Origin: Linnemannia elongata
Lineage: Eukaryota; Mortierellomycota; Mortierellomycetes; Mortierellales; Mortierellaceae
Direction: 5' to 3'
NCBI GenBank assembly: GCA_036320915.1
Contig: JAXBDG010000022.1
Coordinates: 1 to 64,000, forward strand
Length of the DNA stretch: 64,000 nucleotides
The position numbers and the translations under genes are program-made. Of the stretch, positions 1 through 11,192 are shown in pieces (the stretch's first letter is position 1; the number at the start of each line of letters is the position of its first letter). Below the pieces are notes generated by a model, which saw only the letters and a list, made by a program, of their open reading frames with translations, made no database searches and had not been told where the DNA came from.

Positions 1-2530
1 TCTTTATACTTTTTTTTCTCTCTCTGCACTTTTTTTTTCTCCCTTTACACGTTTTTTCTGTCTATACACTTTTTTTTCTCTCTCTATACTTTTTTTTCTC
101 TCCCTACACTTTTTTTTCTCTCCCTACACTTTTTTTTCTCTGTCTTCACTTTTGTTTCTCTCTGTTCTCTTTTTTTTACTTTTTTTACACTTTTTTTTTC
201 CGCTCTTTGCACTTTTTTTCCTCTCTCTACACTTATTTTCTCTCACTCTATACTTTTTTTTCTCTTTCTACATTTTTTTCTCTGTTTGCACTTTTCTTTC
301 TCTGTCGCGTCATACGATACGATCGGTCAACTCTTAGAGTGATCGATCGACTCTTGGCACTTGGGCGCAGTTTGTCTTCGCCCAAGTAAACAATTAATTA
401 GCATAGCCACGTAAAGATATATATATATAGTTTGTACCCAGATAGTTTAATCCTTACCTAGTAACTCGAATACACTTTGTCATAACACCTTGCCTCTCTC
501 CCATTGAAAACCCTCTTCCCCCACACACCCACCTCCAGCCTCTGCCTTGAGAAAGGTCAACCTCGCCTAGTGTCCTAGTCTTGATTCGCGACATTCTCCC
601 TCCGCTCTTTTTTTCTCCCTCTGCACTTTTTTCTGTTTCTCCACTTCTATTTCTCCCTCTATACTTTTTCTCTCTCTGCACTTTTTTTTCTCTCTTTACA
701 CTTTTTTCTCTCTTTACACTTTTTTCTCTTTTTGCACTTCTTTTTTCTCTGTTCACTTGTTTTTCTCTCTACACTTTTTTTTCTCTCTTTACACTTTTTT
801 TTCTTTTTGCACTTTTTTTCTTTCCGCACTTTTTTTTCTCTGTGCACTTTTTTTTCTCTCTACACTTTTTTTTCTCTCTGTACACCTTTTCTCTCTATAC
901 ACTTTTTTTTCCTCTTTTGCACTTTTTTTTCTCTTTACTTTTTTTTCTTCCTCTAACCTTTTTTTTTCACTGTTTACTTTTTTTCTCTCTCTGCACTTTT
1001 TTTCTTCCTCTACACTTCTTTTTCTCTCTTTGCACTTTTTTTCTTCCTCTACACTTCTTTTTCTCTCTCTGCACATTTTTTTTCTCTCTCTACACTTTTT
1101 TTCTCACTCTATACTTTTTTTTCTCCCTCTACACTTTTTTTCTCTCTCTACACTTTTTTTGTATCACTCTACACTTTTTTTTCTCTCTCTACACTTTTTT
1201 TCTCTCTCTACACTTTTTTCTCTCTCTGCACTTTTTTTCTCTCTCTGCACTTTTTTTCTCTTTTACACATTTTTTCTCTCTCTACACTTTTTCTCTCTCT
1301 GCACTTTTTTTTTTTCCTCTACACTTTTTTTTCTCCCTCTACACTTTTTTTCTCTCTCTACACTTTTTTTCTATCACTCTACACTTTTTTTTCTCTCTCT
1401 ACACTTTTTTTCTATCACTCTACACTTTTTTTTCTCTCTCTACACTTTTTTTCTATCACTTTACACTTTTTTTTCTCTCTCTACACTTTTTTTCTCTCTC
1501 TAAAACTTTTTCTCTCTCTGCACTTTTTTTCTCTCTCTGCACTTTTTTTCTGTTTTTACACATTTTTTCTCTCTCTACACTTTTTTTTCTCCCACTGCAT
1601 ATTTTTTTTTTCTCTCTACACTTTTTTTTTTCTCTCTCTGCAATTTTTTTTCTCCCTCTTCACTTTTTTTTTCTCCCCCTACACTTTTCTTTCTTTCTCT
1701 GCACTTTTTTTCTTCCTCTGTACTTTTTTTTCTCTCTGTACACTTTTTCTTCTCTCTGTGCATATTTTTTTCTCTCTCATCACTTTTTTTTCTCTCTCTG
1801 CACTTTTTTTCCCTCTACACTTTTCCTTCTCTTTCTGCACTTTTTTCCCATCGCTCTACACTTTTTTTTCTCTCTCTACTCTTTTTCTTCTCTCTGTGCA
1901 CTTTTTTTCTCTCTCAACCCTTTTTTTTCTCTCTCTGCACTTTTTTTTCTCCCTGTACACTTTTCCTTCTCTTTCTGCACTTTTTTTCTATCACTCTACA
2001 CTTTTTTTTCTCTCTCTATACTTTTTTCTTTCTCTGCACACTTTTCTTTGTCTCTGTACACTTTTTTCTTACTCTGCACTTTTTTTTCCCCCTCTATACT
2101 TTTTTTTCTCCCTCCACACTTTTTTTCTCTCTTTACACTTTTTTTGTCTCTGTGCACTTTTTTTTCTCCATCTGCACTCTTTTCTCTCTCCACACTTTTT
2201 TTTCTCTCTCTACACTTTTTCCTCTCTTTACACTTTTTTTTCTCTTTACACTGTTTTCCTCTCACAACACTTTTTTCTCTCTCTCAGTACTCTTTTTTTT
2301 CTCTCTCTGTACTCTTTTTTTTCTCTCCCTGTACTCTTTTTTTCCCCCTATACTTTTTTTCTCTTTCTCTGCACTCTTTCTCTCTCGCTACACTTTTTTT
2401 TTTCTCCTTATTTAAATTACTTTTTTTTACTCTTGCCCTTTTTTACTTCTTTACACTCCGTTTTCTTTTTCCACTCTTTTTTTTTCCTTTTGCTTTCACT
2501 GTCTCCATTTTTTTCTATCTGCCTCTCTAA
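1..2530. repeat. Degenerate ~20-bp polypyrimidine minisatellite
   Basis: The + strand repeats a unit close to TCTCTCTCTACACTTTTTTT, with variants ending in GCACTTTT, TACACTTTT or TATACTTTT. Units are mostly 17-22 bp, so roughly 110-130 degenerate copies fit. A short unique-looking patch at about 300-600 interrupts the array. Long open frames (for example 581-2530 + and 1758-2831 +) translate only to F/S/L/T-rich low-complexity sequence and are by-products of the repeat. The sequence shows almost pure C/T on one strand, which is known to favour triplex (H-DNA) formation. Whether it is subtelomeric, centromere-proximal or simply intergenic cannot be decided from this window. Confidence 0.9.
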
Positions 2531-3237
2531 CCTTCTTTTTTTCTTTCCCTTCCTTTTTTTGTTGTTTTTCTATCTTCGTTTTTTTTCATCTCTGTGTCTC
2601 ACTCTCGCCCTCTCTTTCTTTTTTCCCCCTTTCCTCTCTCTTTACTCATTACTCTCTATCCATATTTTTTTTCACTCTCTCTCCTCTCCATTTTTCTTAA
2701 CTTTTCTCTCTTCATTCTTTGTTTGCAACAAACACTGCTCTTTGTTACCCGTCTCATTAACAACAATTACTCATTCCTCTTTCTCATCTGCTTTGTCCTT
2801 CTCTTTTGCATTCCTTCTGTTCCTTGAATGAACTCATTGGACATCCCTCGTTTTCTACCTTCATTTCTATTCTCTTGCTGGGTTTGTTTCTGTTGTGTTT
2901 TTTCCTATCCCCATTCTAGAGACTATACGGCAATCACTTTTCCACACTCTCTCTCCTTCCTCTCCTTTTTTATGTGCATCACTTTTCTTTACATGCTTAC
3001 CCACCATCATCTGTTTGCAAGTTAATACTCATTCCCTCACCACCAACGTCACAACCATTCACTGCCTCATCCCTTTTCCTCTTGCTCTCTCATTCTTCAT
3101 CATTGCTTCCTTGAACCACTAATCGTGTGTTTTTCTTCGTTTGATCATCAATAATCACATGGATTATTTCAAACTCTGGCTTGTTCTACTTTTTTTTTTC
3201 TCTTTTCCACCCTCCCTGGTTACAAGTCCTCAATCTA
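2531..3237. other. Gene-free pyrimidine-rich stretch
   Basis: C/T-rich sequence continues after the minisatellite but without a clear repeat period. Short open frames here have biased F/L/S composition, and I see no domain or consistent splice structure. I see no gene in it. Confidence 0.6.
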
Positions 3238-4099
3238 AAGTGCTCAACAAAATTGATCAACCAAAACGTGTTTTTGACTTTTCTTTTGCATTGCTCATTC
3301 ATCTTCTTTGCAATCAACCCCAGAATCCCTCTCAAACATTCTTATGCCACTTGTGCATGGTTTTCATCTGTTCTTGATCCATTCTGGAAACGACTTCATA
3401 AAAAAAAAATTGTTGCATTCAGAATGGTTGGTTGATCAATTTTGTTATACACTCATATGTGACGCCTGATCTCCGTGTAAAATTTTACACAGGTTTAGCA
3501 CGGAGCACCCTGGTTTTTTTACTACTACACGCTCAATGCGCTTTCTAAAGATAACTCGAAAGCTATTCTGTACAAAGGACAACGAACTCGATCTAGAAAA
3601 TAGGGAATATGCGCGACTTTTATATCATGTATAGAAGATATCAGTGAAGTACGTTTCGTTACATGGTCCTAACACGATTTCACACTTCGTCATGATATTA
3701 CACACTATTGAGAATGACTGGTTTCGCGCACCACAGACCTCTAGATCGAGCTCGTTGTCCTTTGTACAGAATAGCTTTCGAGTTATCTTTAGAAAGCGCA
3801 TTGAGCGTGTAGTAGTAAAAAAACCAGGGTGCTCCGTGCTAAACCTGTGTAAAATTTTACACGGAGATCAGGCGTCACATATGAGTGTATAACAAAATTG
3901 ATCAACCAACCATTCTGAATGCAACAATTTTTTTTTTATGAAGTCGTTTCCAGAATGGATCAAGAACAGATGAAAACCATGCACAAGTGGCATAAGAATG
4001 TTTGAGAGGGATTCTGGGGTTGATTGTAAAGAAGATGAATGAGCAATGCAAAAGAAAAGTCAAAAACACGTTTTGGTTGATCAATTTTGTTGAGCACTT
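3238..4099. mobile_element. Fold-back (long inverted repeat) MITE-like element with TA duplication
   Basis: The ends are AAGTGCTCAACAAAATTGAT at 3238 and its exact reverse complement finishing at 4099. A TA sits at 3236-3237 and again at 4100-4101, consistent with the TA target duplication of Tc1/mariner (IS630) elements. The arms (3238-3597 and 3740-4099, 360 bp each) are near-identical inverted copies; I noticed only a couple of mismatches. The loop is 142 bp. Each arm is itself composite: its first ~215 bp is bounded by AGTGCTCAACAAAATTGATC and an inverted AGTGTATAACAAAATTGATC. The inner part carries the palindrome GTGTAAAATTTTACAC. No transposase is encoded, so movement would depend on an enzyme from elsewhere. 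Mapping the element to the IS630/Tc1 group is an inference from the TA and the end sequence. Confidence 0.85.
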
Positions 4100-4101
4100 T
4101 A

Positions 4102-5774
4102 CCAACCTTTTCTCACGCTCCTACTTACTCTATCTTTCCCTCCCGTCTCTGTAATCGCGTTCTCCCTTCTCATTCTCTTTTCTCTGTTACTTTTCCCCTA
4201 TACTCACTGCATCAACGGCCTTCTGCTCACGAATCAACACTCGCTTCTCCCCAATTGCAAGACAACATTACATCAGCCTTTGTTCTCAGGCAAACGCATC
4301 CTCTTCTTTTTCTTACTTCTTCATTCCCTTTTCTGTTCATCATTGTGTCGATGCCTTTGATCATCAACAATCAGCTGGGTTAACTTGCGACCCAATCTCT
4401 TTCGTCCTCTTCGTTACTTTTTTTTTCTCTCTTGCCTCATTCTTTCTTGCAATGAACTATTATCCCTCCCTCTCTCTTTCACGCCTTCTTGCTCTCTTCT
4501 CTTTCTTATCCCGTTTTTTTTTCAACTCCCTTTATGCCCTTCTTTTCCCCTCTCTCCTTCGCTCTTTTTTTTTTGTTTTTTTTCTTCTGTTGTTGTTCTT
4601 CCGTTTTCTTCCCTCTACCTTCCAACCCATCCTCCCCTCTCTCCCTCTCTCTTTCTTTTTTCCTGAAACACCCTCTCCATTGCACCTCATCATCAACAGC
4701 AAGGTCATGATAAAGCAACATTCATTTCCTCAATCTTCACAATCATTCACAACCTCATCCTTTTACTCTTGTAATCTCATTCTACCGGTTCACACACAAG
4801 ACTCTCTCGTCGTCCACTTTTTTTTTCATCAAAAGTGTCGTCTCAATTTCTCCCTTTTCTGTCTCTCTCTTTTCTTTCTCTTTATTTCTTTCCCTTCTGT
4901 CTTCTTCTTTTTGTCTTCTTTTTCTATTCTGTCTTCCTTCTTTTGTTCTCTTCTCTCTTCCTTCTTTTTTCTTTTTTTGTTTCTCTGCAGTCTTCTTTCT
5001 TTTTTATGTCACTGTCTGCAGCAACCCATTGTTCTTTTGCCTCCTTCCTCCCTCATGAATCCCCCCCGTTCTGTACCTCTTTTTTGTTCTTTCTTCTTTC
5101 CTCTCCCTCACCCTCTCTCTCCATTGTCCTCCTTCTCGTTACCCATCTTCTCGTTTTCTTTCTCATTCCTACTTATGCAAGAAAATACCCTCCACGTAAT
5201 TTGCCCTTTCTCACTCACGTCACTACCTCTCTCTCTTCCTTCTTCTTCTCTCCTTCTCGCCCTTTCTTTTCTCTGTGCTATTCCTCTCTCTCTCCTGTTC
5301 TTTGTTTTTATTTCCTGTCAATTTACTCATCACCAACACCTTTTTTCATGGGAATCAACGTTCCTTCTTTCCCTCAACTTTTAACAATCATTCAAAACGT
5401 CATCTGTTCTCTTTTCGCGAACTCATTCTCCACCTGGCTTTTACCTCCTTGAATTCTTTTTTTCCGTTCATCTTTTGTTGAATCCCTTGATCATAATCGT
5501 GCACTTGGACGTCTTGCCACTCAATCTCTTTTGTGCTCCTTTTCTTTCGTGTTGGGAGGAGGGGGGTCTTTTTTGCTTCGTTTCTCTTGCCTCTCACAGA
5601 ATAACCATGCTCTGTCACTCTCTTTTCCCGTTCCCGTCTCTCACTTACCCTCTCCCTCTTTTCCCTCCCCCTCTTCCCTTCACATCACTTTTGTTTCCGT
5701 CCACACTTCCTCTCTCTTTCTCTCTCACCCTCTCTCTCTTTCTCAACTTTCACCCTCTTCTCTTCCCTATTTGC
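4102..5774. other. Gene-free polypyrimidine region
   Basis: The + strand is strongly C/T-rich with short runs of CTCT, TTTTTT and CCTC. Open frames at 4452-5384 and 4835-5452 encode only S/F/L/P low-complexity sequence and run through obvious intergenic composition. I see no repeat period as clear as in 1-2530 and no gene. Confidence 0.6.
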
Positions 5775-5800
5775 TAGAGAGAGAGAGAGAGAGAGAGAGT
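5775..5800. repeat. (GA)n tract at strand-asymmetry switch
   Basis: About 13 GA units begin immediately after a long CT-rich stretch. The next ~200 bp stay purine-rich (GAGAGG, GAAGGAG, AAAGAG). The + strand therefore changes from pyrimidine to purine within a few bases here. Confidence 0.85.
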
Positions 5801-7363
5801 GAAGTGAAGGAGAAGTGAAAGAGTGAGTGAAGGGGGAAATAAAATGAACATGAAAAAGTTAAAAGAGAGAGGGAGAGAAGAAAGAGGAGAGGAAGACAAG
5901 GCAGGGAGGGGGGGATGATGTTTCCGCAAGGTGAAAGGTACAAGAAGCAGGAAGAGGAAAGCAAAAGTGAATGGGATTCAGAGCATGATAGAGTTAGGCG
6001 TGGGTATTTATTGCGTCTCCCTTCTCTTTCATTTTTTGACCGTTGTGACCAAAGAGGTTCATCAACAAGTGAGACTGATAAAGTTCTCGAGTTTCACTCC
6101 TACGGTGATCCGATTGTCTGCTTAACTTTTTTACTTCTCTTCTCTCCGAGTTGTTATTTGCTTTGGTTTTATGTATTTGTGTGGAAGAGTCGCAAAGTAA
6201 ATCCATTTTCATTCGACCACGTTGTCTGTGCGAATAATGGGCTGCTTGATCAAAAACAAAAAAAGAGAAGAGACGTGTCACTTTCGTGATCTCTCTTTTT
6301 CATCCTTCTCTCTTTCTCTCACTCTCTCCACATCCCTCTTTTCACTTCTTGCTCTTGACTGTCTTTCAATACTCACACTCCTTGCCACATCCTACGAACG
6401 AATTAGCATACACACCTAATTGGTCATCGTTCTGAACCATAGCAAGCTTTCCTCTCTCTGTATCTTTCTCCGAGACAAAAGAACCATGGCTGCTGTTACT
6501 CATACTTGATTGAATACCTATCAATGTCCCTTTCTTGACAGATTGACCTTCACAGAGAAATATCTTTTTTATAGCAAGGATCATTGCCACATACTTTGTT
6601 TTGTATGAATGCGCAAAACATTTTCGATCAACAAAGTCAGGACCTGGGTTGCCTCACTTGATTGTAACAACACTAAAACCAGAATGTGAACAAAAACAAC
6701 GGAGGAATGGAAAGTGGGGAAAAAGAATGACTGTAATTGGAGTGTGCACAAAGTTCTCTGCGAGAGCAAACAATCTGAAGGAGTATTCACGACAGCGAGA
6801 GGCGACCATTAGCCACAAAAAAATAGATTGATATGGCGTAATGAAAAGTTGAAAACAATCAGAGTGCGTGTGCAACAAGTAATGAAGGAGAAAGTAAAAG
6901 TTAGAAGGAAATGGTGATATAGGAGACCATATTATCGCTCGTTCAGCTCTCTCTTCTCGTTACTCAGATGGACAAAAACTGTAGGATCGTAAGGAGTCAG
7001 GACTTGTTTGAAAGAGCATATCAGTCCCTCGCAGCAAGTCAGTACGCTGTGGACAACACATTCAACTACAAAAATTCAGTGGGTGGATCAGAGTGAAGAA
7101 GAGAACGAGTAACAGAAACAACAAGGTAGAAACTAGAAAATGGTATGTTGTCGCGTTTCATAATGTGAATTCAATAAATGGGATAAAAGACGTGAGGTCT
7201 GGGTGTGTAGGTGGACGAGGGAATGAGCATAATGAAAGTGGTGCCTAAACTGTCGTCCATGTTTACTGCATTAAAAACAATAAAAAGAACAACTTGTGTA
7301 GAAGTATATATTACATAGGGGATATCTAACAGAGAGAACGGTAAGAGGAAGGAGCAAGAAAAA
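5801..7363. other. Intergenic region, no gene seen
   Basis: It begins purine-rich and then becomes ordinary AT-rich sequence. Short open frames on both strands (for example 5915-6289 + and 5994-6281 -) overlap each other and show no recognisable domain, start context or splice pattern. The last few hundred bases would be the 3' untranslated and termination region of the gene that ends at 7364 on the minus strand. Confidence 0.5.
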
Positions 7364-10033
7364 CTATTTCGGATCGAGAGGGGGAGAGAGGTTGCGAGCT
7401 TTCGGAAGGGTAAAGGCCATCTTGATCGCATTGAGTGCCTCCTTTGGAGCAGGCGGCTTGTCGCCCCCCAAAAGCGTAGTTCTTCCGACATTGATCTTCG
7501 CCTTAGGCAAAAACTGCAAACCTTTAGAGGGAGAAGCCATAGCTGTCATTCCTGGACCGTTCAAAATGTCGCCCAAGTCATCCAGCCCTTTTCCTGTCAA
7601 CAGTCTGCGCTTCTTCTTGATCTTTTGAACAGGGACCTCGCTGCTACCCGTCACTGACGCAGAAGAAGATCTGGGTGCCTGTGATTCAGTCGATGTCGAC
7701 GTCTGTCCTGGCATGTTGACAGTCTTGGAGTTGGTGGTAGAGGATACCGATGTGGGTGTGTCGGCCATGGACTCCGGTGACAGCGGCGTCGACTCCGCAG
7801 CTGCAGCCGCCTTGCGTTTGGGATCCACCTTGACGTTTGAGCTCTGTCCTGAATTATCCTTTTGCTTTGACTTGGAAGTTCGGCTCGACGTCTTGGCGGC
7901 GGTTTCTGGAGCTGGGCTGGTCTGTTTCTTGGGGGCTTGTTTACCTCGTCCTTTGGGCGCGACCTTCTTGGGAGGCTCAAACTCGGAGTCGGAACTCTTA
8001 GAATCTTCAGAATCTGCACCTTTACGTCCTCGTCCTGAAATGGACCTCCTTGAGCCAATTCTCGAAGGGGATGCCGCCCGATCAGCTTCCTGCATGTCCT
8101 GGTCTTGGTCTTGGTTCGATCCTGCGGCGGTATCTGCCTCGGCCGAAGGAACAGCTTGGTTGGAATCGCCCTTATCACCTTCGTCTGCCTCTGGATCTCC
8201 TGCTTCATCGTTAGCATCGTCTTCATCTTCGTCCTCCTCTTCATCCTCCTCCTCCGAAAAATCGTCACTGGAAGAGGTAATGTCAAAGGCATAGTGGACG
8301 CTCTTGAAGCCTGCTCCAGCGCCCCTTGCCCTCGAGCTTCGAACAGGTCGAGCTGGCGCAGGAGGGGCTATCACTGGCTCGGCAGCCTCAGGCTCGCTCT
8401 CCATCTCAGAGTCCGTCTCCTTGACGCTCCGCACTCTCTTGGGTTTGCGAGCACGGGATCCAGCACCCTAACAACAAGATGGAGTAATGGAAGTACGGAA
8501 TATTGAGTCAGCCAAGTTTCAGTAGGAGCATCATTTCCATCATAAAGCAATTCAGTGTTACAAGCAAATACCTTTTTGCCGCTAGCAGCTTGCTTCGCAT
8601 CCTCTTGAGCCTTTGCTTCAAGTGTTTGAGCGTGTTCCATGACCTCCAACAACTTTTTGCGCAGTAGCTCAACCTTCTTCTCCAACTTTGCGACTTGAGC
8701 TTTGTGCTGGTTGCTGCTGACGGTGCGTTCACTCTCCATAATGGCGACACGACTCTGCAAGGACGTACACTGAACGTTCAATTGGTGCTTCTCCAAAACC
8801 CACTCTGGCGGTGGCGCCTTTTGCATGTGGAGTGCGGTTGCCTTGATTTTCAGCGATGCAATCTGGTCCATCAGTCCCTTCTTTTCCTTGTCCCAGGTAG
8901 CCCGCTCGTGCTTAATGCTATCCCGCATCCTCTTTTTGTCCTGTTCCCAGTCCATCACTTGAACACCACTGCTTGAGCTCGACTCTATCAGTTTAGCCTG
9001 TAAAATGAAAACACGAGGATATTAATATGTTAGCATGTTATCTCCTAAACGATCCTAAATGACGATGTTCACATGCTTTACAGGGTGAAAAGTCCAAGAA
9101 AATCATTCACCTTGAGTGATTCGATTTCTCCTGTGAACTCTTCCTTTTCGAGGTTCCATCGTTTCTCCTCATCCGACAATGTCGACTTTGTGATGTTGTA
9201 AAGACTCTCGGCGGTGGAAACCTCTTTGGTCAGCTTGGCGTTGGTCTCCTCGGCCTTGAACAGCTTCTTCACCGTTTCCTCCTGAGCCGCCTTCATGGTC
9301 GATATCCGGAGCCACGCCTCCTTGAGTTGAATCGACAACTGTTTTGCCTCATCCTACAAGTGGTTCACGCCCGTTTAAAAATAAATTAGAGTGTCAGCAT
9401 GTTTTCGTAGTATTGATAGAGTCATTTGCTTTACAGCAGCTGGGGTTGTTGATCTTACTTCTCGTTCAGAGATCTGCATGTGATCCGACTTTTCCTGTTC
9501 CAAGGAGTCGCGTCCATCCACTGCAAGTGCTGCAGAGACGTAAGTGGATAAAGTGTGTGGGAGTGGAGCGATGAAAGATTGTTAGTGAAAAGTGAAAAAT
9601 ATAATGCAAAAAGGTGAAGCACATGACAACATAATAGTCTCGCGTCCACTTCGTCACATTTGTGCGGTTGAGGTCCCATAACAATATAACAAGAAACCGC
9701 CTGTCAAGAGAGAGAGGGAGAGAGGGAGAGAGAGAGAGAGAGAGACTTACAGAGGTCGATTTCCAGTTCTCGAGTCCTCTCTTTGAGGTCCATCATTTCT
9801 TTGGCGGCAATACTTGCACTGAGACGAGCGTCGGCTTCGAGGAACTGAGCGCGTTCTTCGAGCTGGGTAACCTTGCTGTCGAGTCGGTCCTTGACAGAGT
9901 TAAGTTCCTCGAGCTCGTCTTCAAGTCGTTGTACGGCCTTGACTAGTTCCTCCCTTGTCTGCTCTGGCTCGGGCGCAGCATTGTTGGCCTTGATCCTTCG
10001 AGACTTGCGCGGAGGGCTGACAGCAGAGCTCAT
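7364..10033 (-). CDS. Unknown coiled-coil protein with acidic, Ser-rich tail (708 aa)
   Basis: I do not recognise the family. Five exons join in frame: 10033-9751, 9529-9459, 9353-9111, 8997-8572 and 8467-7364, each with GT...AG borders. Residues ~25-340 are heptad-rich and strongly predicted coiled coil (runs such as RLEDELEELNSVKDRL and KLEKKVELLRKKLLEVM). Residues ~340-470 contain a basic patch (RKPKRVRSVK) followed by a dense Asp/Glu run. The tail is Ser/Thr/Pro/Ala-rich with a likely nuclear signal KIKKKRRL near residue 624, and it ends LSPPLDPK. The N-terminus MSSAVSPPRKSRRIK is also basic. Composition suggests a nuclear or chromatin-associated scaffold, but that is inference only. Intron 1 carries a GA microsatellite next to the donor site. 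Confidence 0.75.
9706..9746. repeat. GA-rich microsatellite inside an intron
   Basis: AGAGAGAGGGAGAGAGGGAG followed by pure (AG)n, directly next to the splice donor at 9750 on the minus strand. Read on the coding strand it is a CT tract at the start of intron 1 of the coiled-coil gene. Confidence 0.8.
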
Positions 10034-10886
10034 TTATGAAACCTGGCGTGTGGCTCTGGTTGTGTGATGTTCGGATTGATGACTAACAGTTGGATTGTAT
10101 CCTCGAGTCAGAACGCGTTCTGTCGATGTGAAGTGCAAATGCCAACTCTACGCTGTGTCTCTCTTGTTGTTGCAGATGTAGTTGTTGTTGTCCTTCTGTC
10201 TGGCTGATGGCGAGTTAAGTTGAGTTAGTTTGAGTCTGAGTCGGGGCGGGTGTGAGGAAAGGACAAGGGGTGCGTTTGACAAACATGCAGGGAAAGCAGG
10301 AGAGCTTATTTCCTCGTCAAATTAATCATCTATGAATAATTTTGTGTGGAAATACATGGTGCCTGAACGTACATCACATGATAGTTTTTAACCCAGGCAC
10401 AGCCCTTGCATTTTTTTTTTTTTAGAGAGACGGGAAGACAAGGTGGAGTAACTGTTGGCGGCCGTCAATTGGTCCGAAGCAAAAGAGTACTTTATTTCTG
10501 ATCAAAAGTGAGATATGGGATATAGTGTGCCTGAATTGTGAGGGAAGAGGGAAAAGAGAGAAAAGAAGAAGAGCGAAGAACAAAGAAGAACAGGCGCGAT
10601 GAGTGCTTGTCTTGTGCGTGAAAGAGAGCCCTGGCATGTTGGGTTGTGTGCGATGTCTATCGATTGATGAAAGAGAGATTATTATCATACAAACATACAT
10701 ACATATCATGGATCGTGATGATCGTGGCTCCCAGTCTGTCTATTGTTGTTGTCGAACGAATCGTGTGCCGACAACAAAGCATTGCCCCTCTATGTATCAA
10801 CACAAACAACGACATCTAACCAATCCCGTATCAATGAGTGCAGATGACGGCGACACAAGCCTGCACCCACAGAGACAAGCATTGCG

Positions 10887-10904
10887 CCAATTGCATGTTC
10901 CACA
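10887..10904 (+). promoter_or_regulatory. ERSE-like element upstream of GRP94
   Basis: CCAAT-N8-CCACA lies about 290 bp before the GRP94 start codon and about 50 bp upstream of a TATA-like box. The animal ER stress element is CCAAT-N9-CCACG, so this differs by one base in spacing and one in the second half. It is a candidate only; unfolded-protein-response sites in fungi differ between lineages. Confidence 0.25.
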
Positions 10905-10955
10905 TAATGACAATTACCCTTTTTCAAACCCAACGGTGCTTGTCCTCGAGCATAC

Positions 10956-10965
10956 ATATTTATAA
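10956..10965 (+). promoter_or_regulatory. TATA-like box of GRP94
   Basis: CATATTTATAAG lies 230 bp upstream of the start codon, followed by a C/T-rich leader. Position and sequence fit a core promoter; not proven. Confidence 0.4.
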
Positions 10966-11192
10966 GTCAACGTTCCTCTCTACTTCTCTCCTTTCTTCTT
11001 TTCTTTTCTCCACACTTTTCTTTTGTCCTTTCCCCTCAACAACTTCCCGCTTCCAAATCGTCTCATCCTATTCATACCTTCCTTACTTCCTTCTCCTTTG
11101 TTCATTAACCCCATTCCTCTTTTTGTATTCATCACACCTCTCTTGTACTTAGTCCCTCCCTCCTTTTCCTACTCTTTATATATATAATCATC

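Larger units (their letters stand above)
10034..11192. other. Divergent intergenic region
   Basis: This separates the coiled-coil gene (-) from GRP94 (+). It holds promoter sequence for both. I find no credible extra gene: open frames such as 10603-10965 + have no domain. The final ~200 bp before GRP94 are C/T-rich, as in many fungal leaders. Confidence 0.6.

Noticed and set aside
581..2530. 649-codon open frame
   Set aside because: It is translated minisatellite: only F, S, L, T, P and C in repeats, no start context, and several overlapping frames are equally open.
1..2530. CRISPR-like array from regular repeats
   Set aside because: Units are contiguous and degenerate with no unique spacers, and the genome is eukaryotic.
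3141..4105. Two open frames with nearly the same protein inside the fold-back element
   Set aside because: They are the two arms of the inverted repeat read from opposite strands; no domain or start is shared beyond the repeat itself.
4452..5452. Long + strand open frames in the CT-rich region
   Set aside because: C/T-rich DNA has few stops; the products are S/F/L low-complexity with no domain.
7713..8506. 193- and 133-codon + strand frames
   Set aside because: They lie opposite the acidic and Ser-rich exon of the coiled-coil gene, whose splicing and coiled coil support the minus strand.
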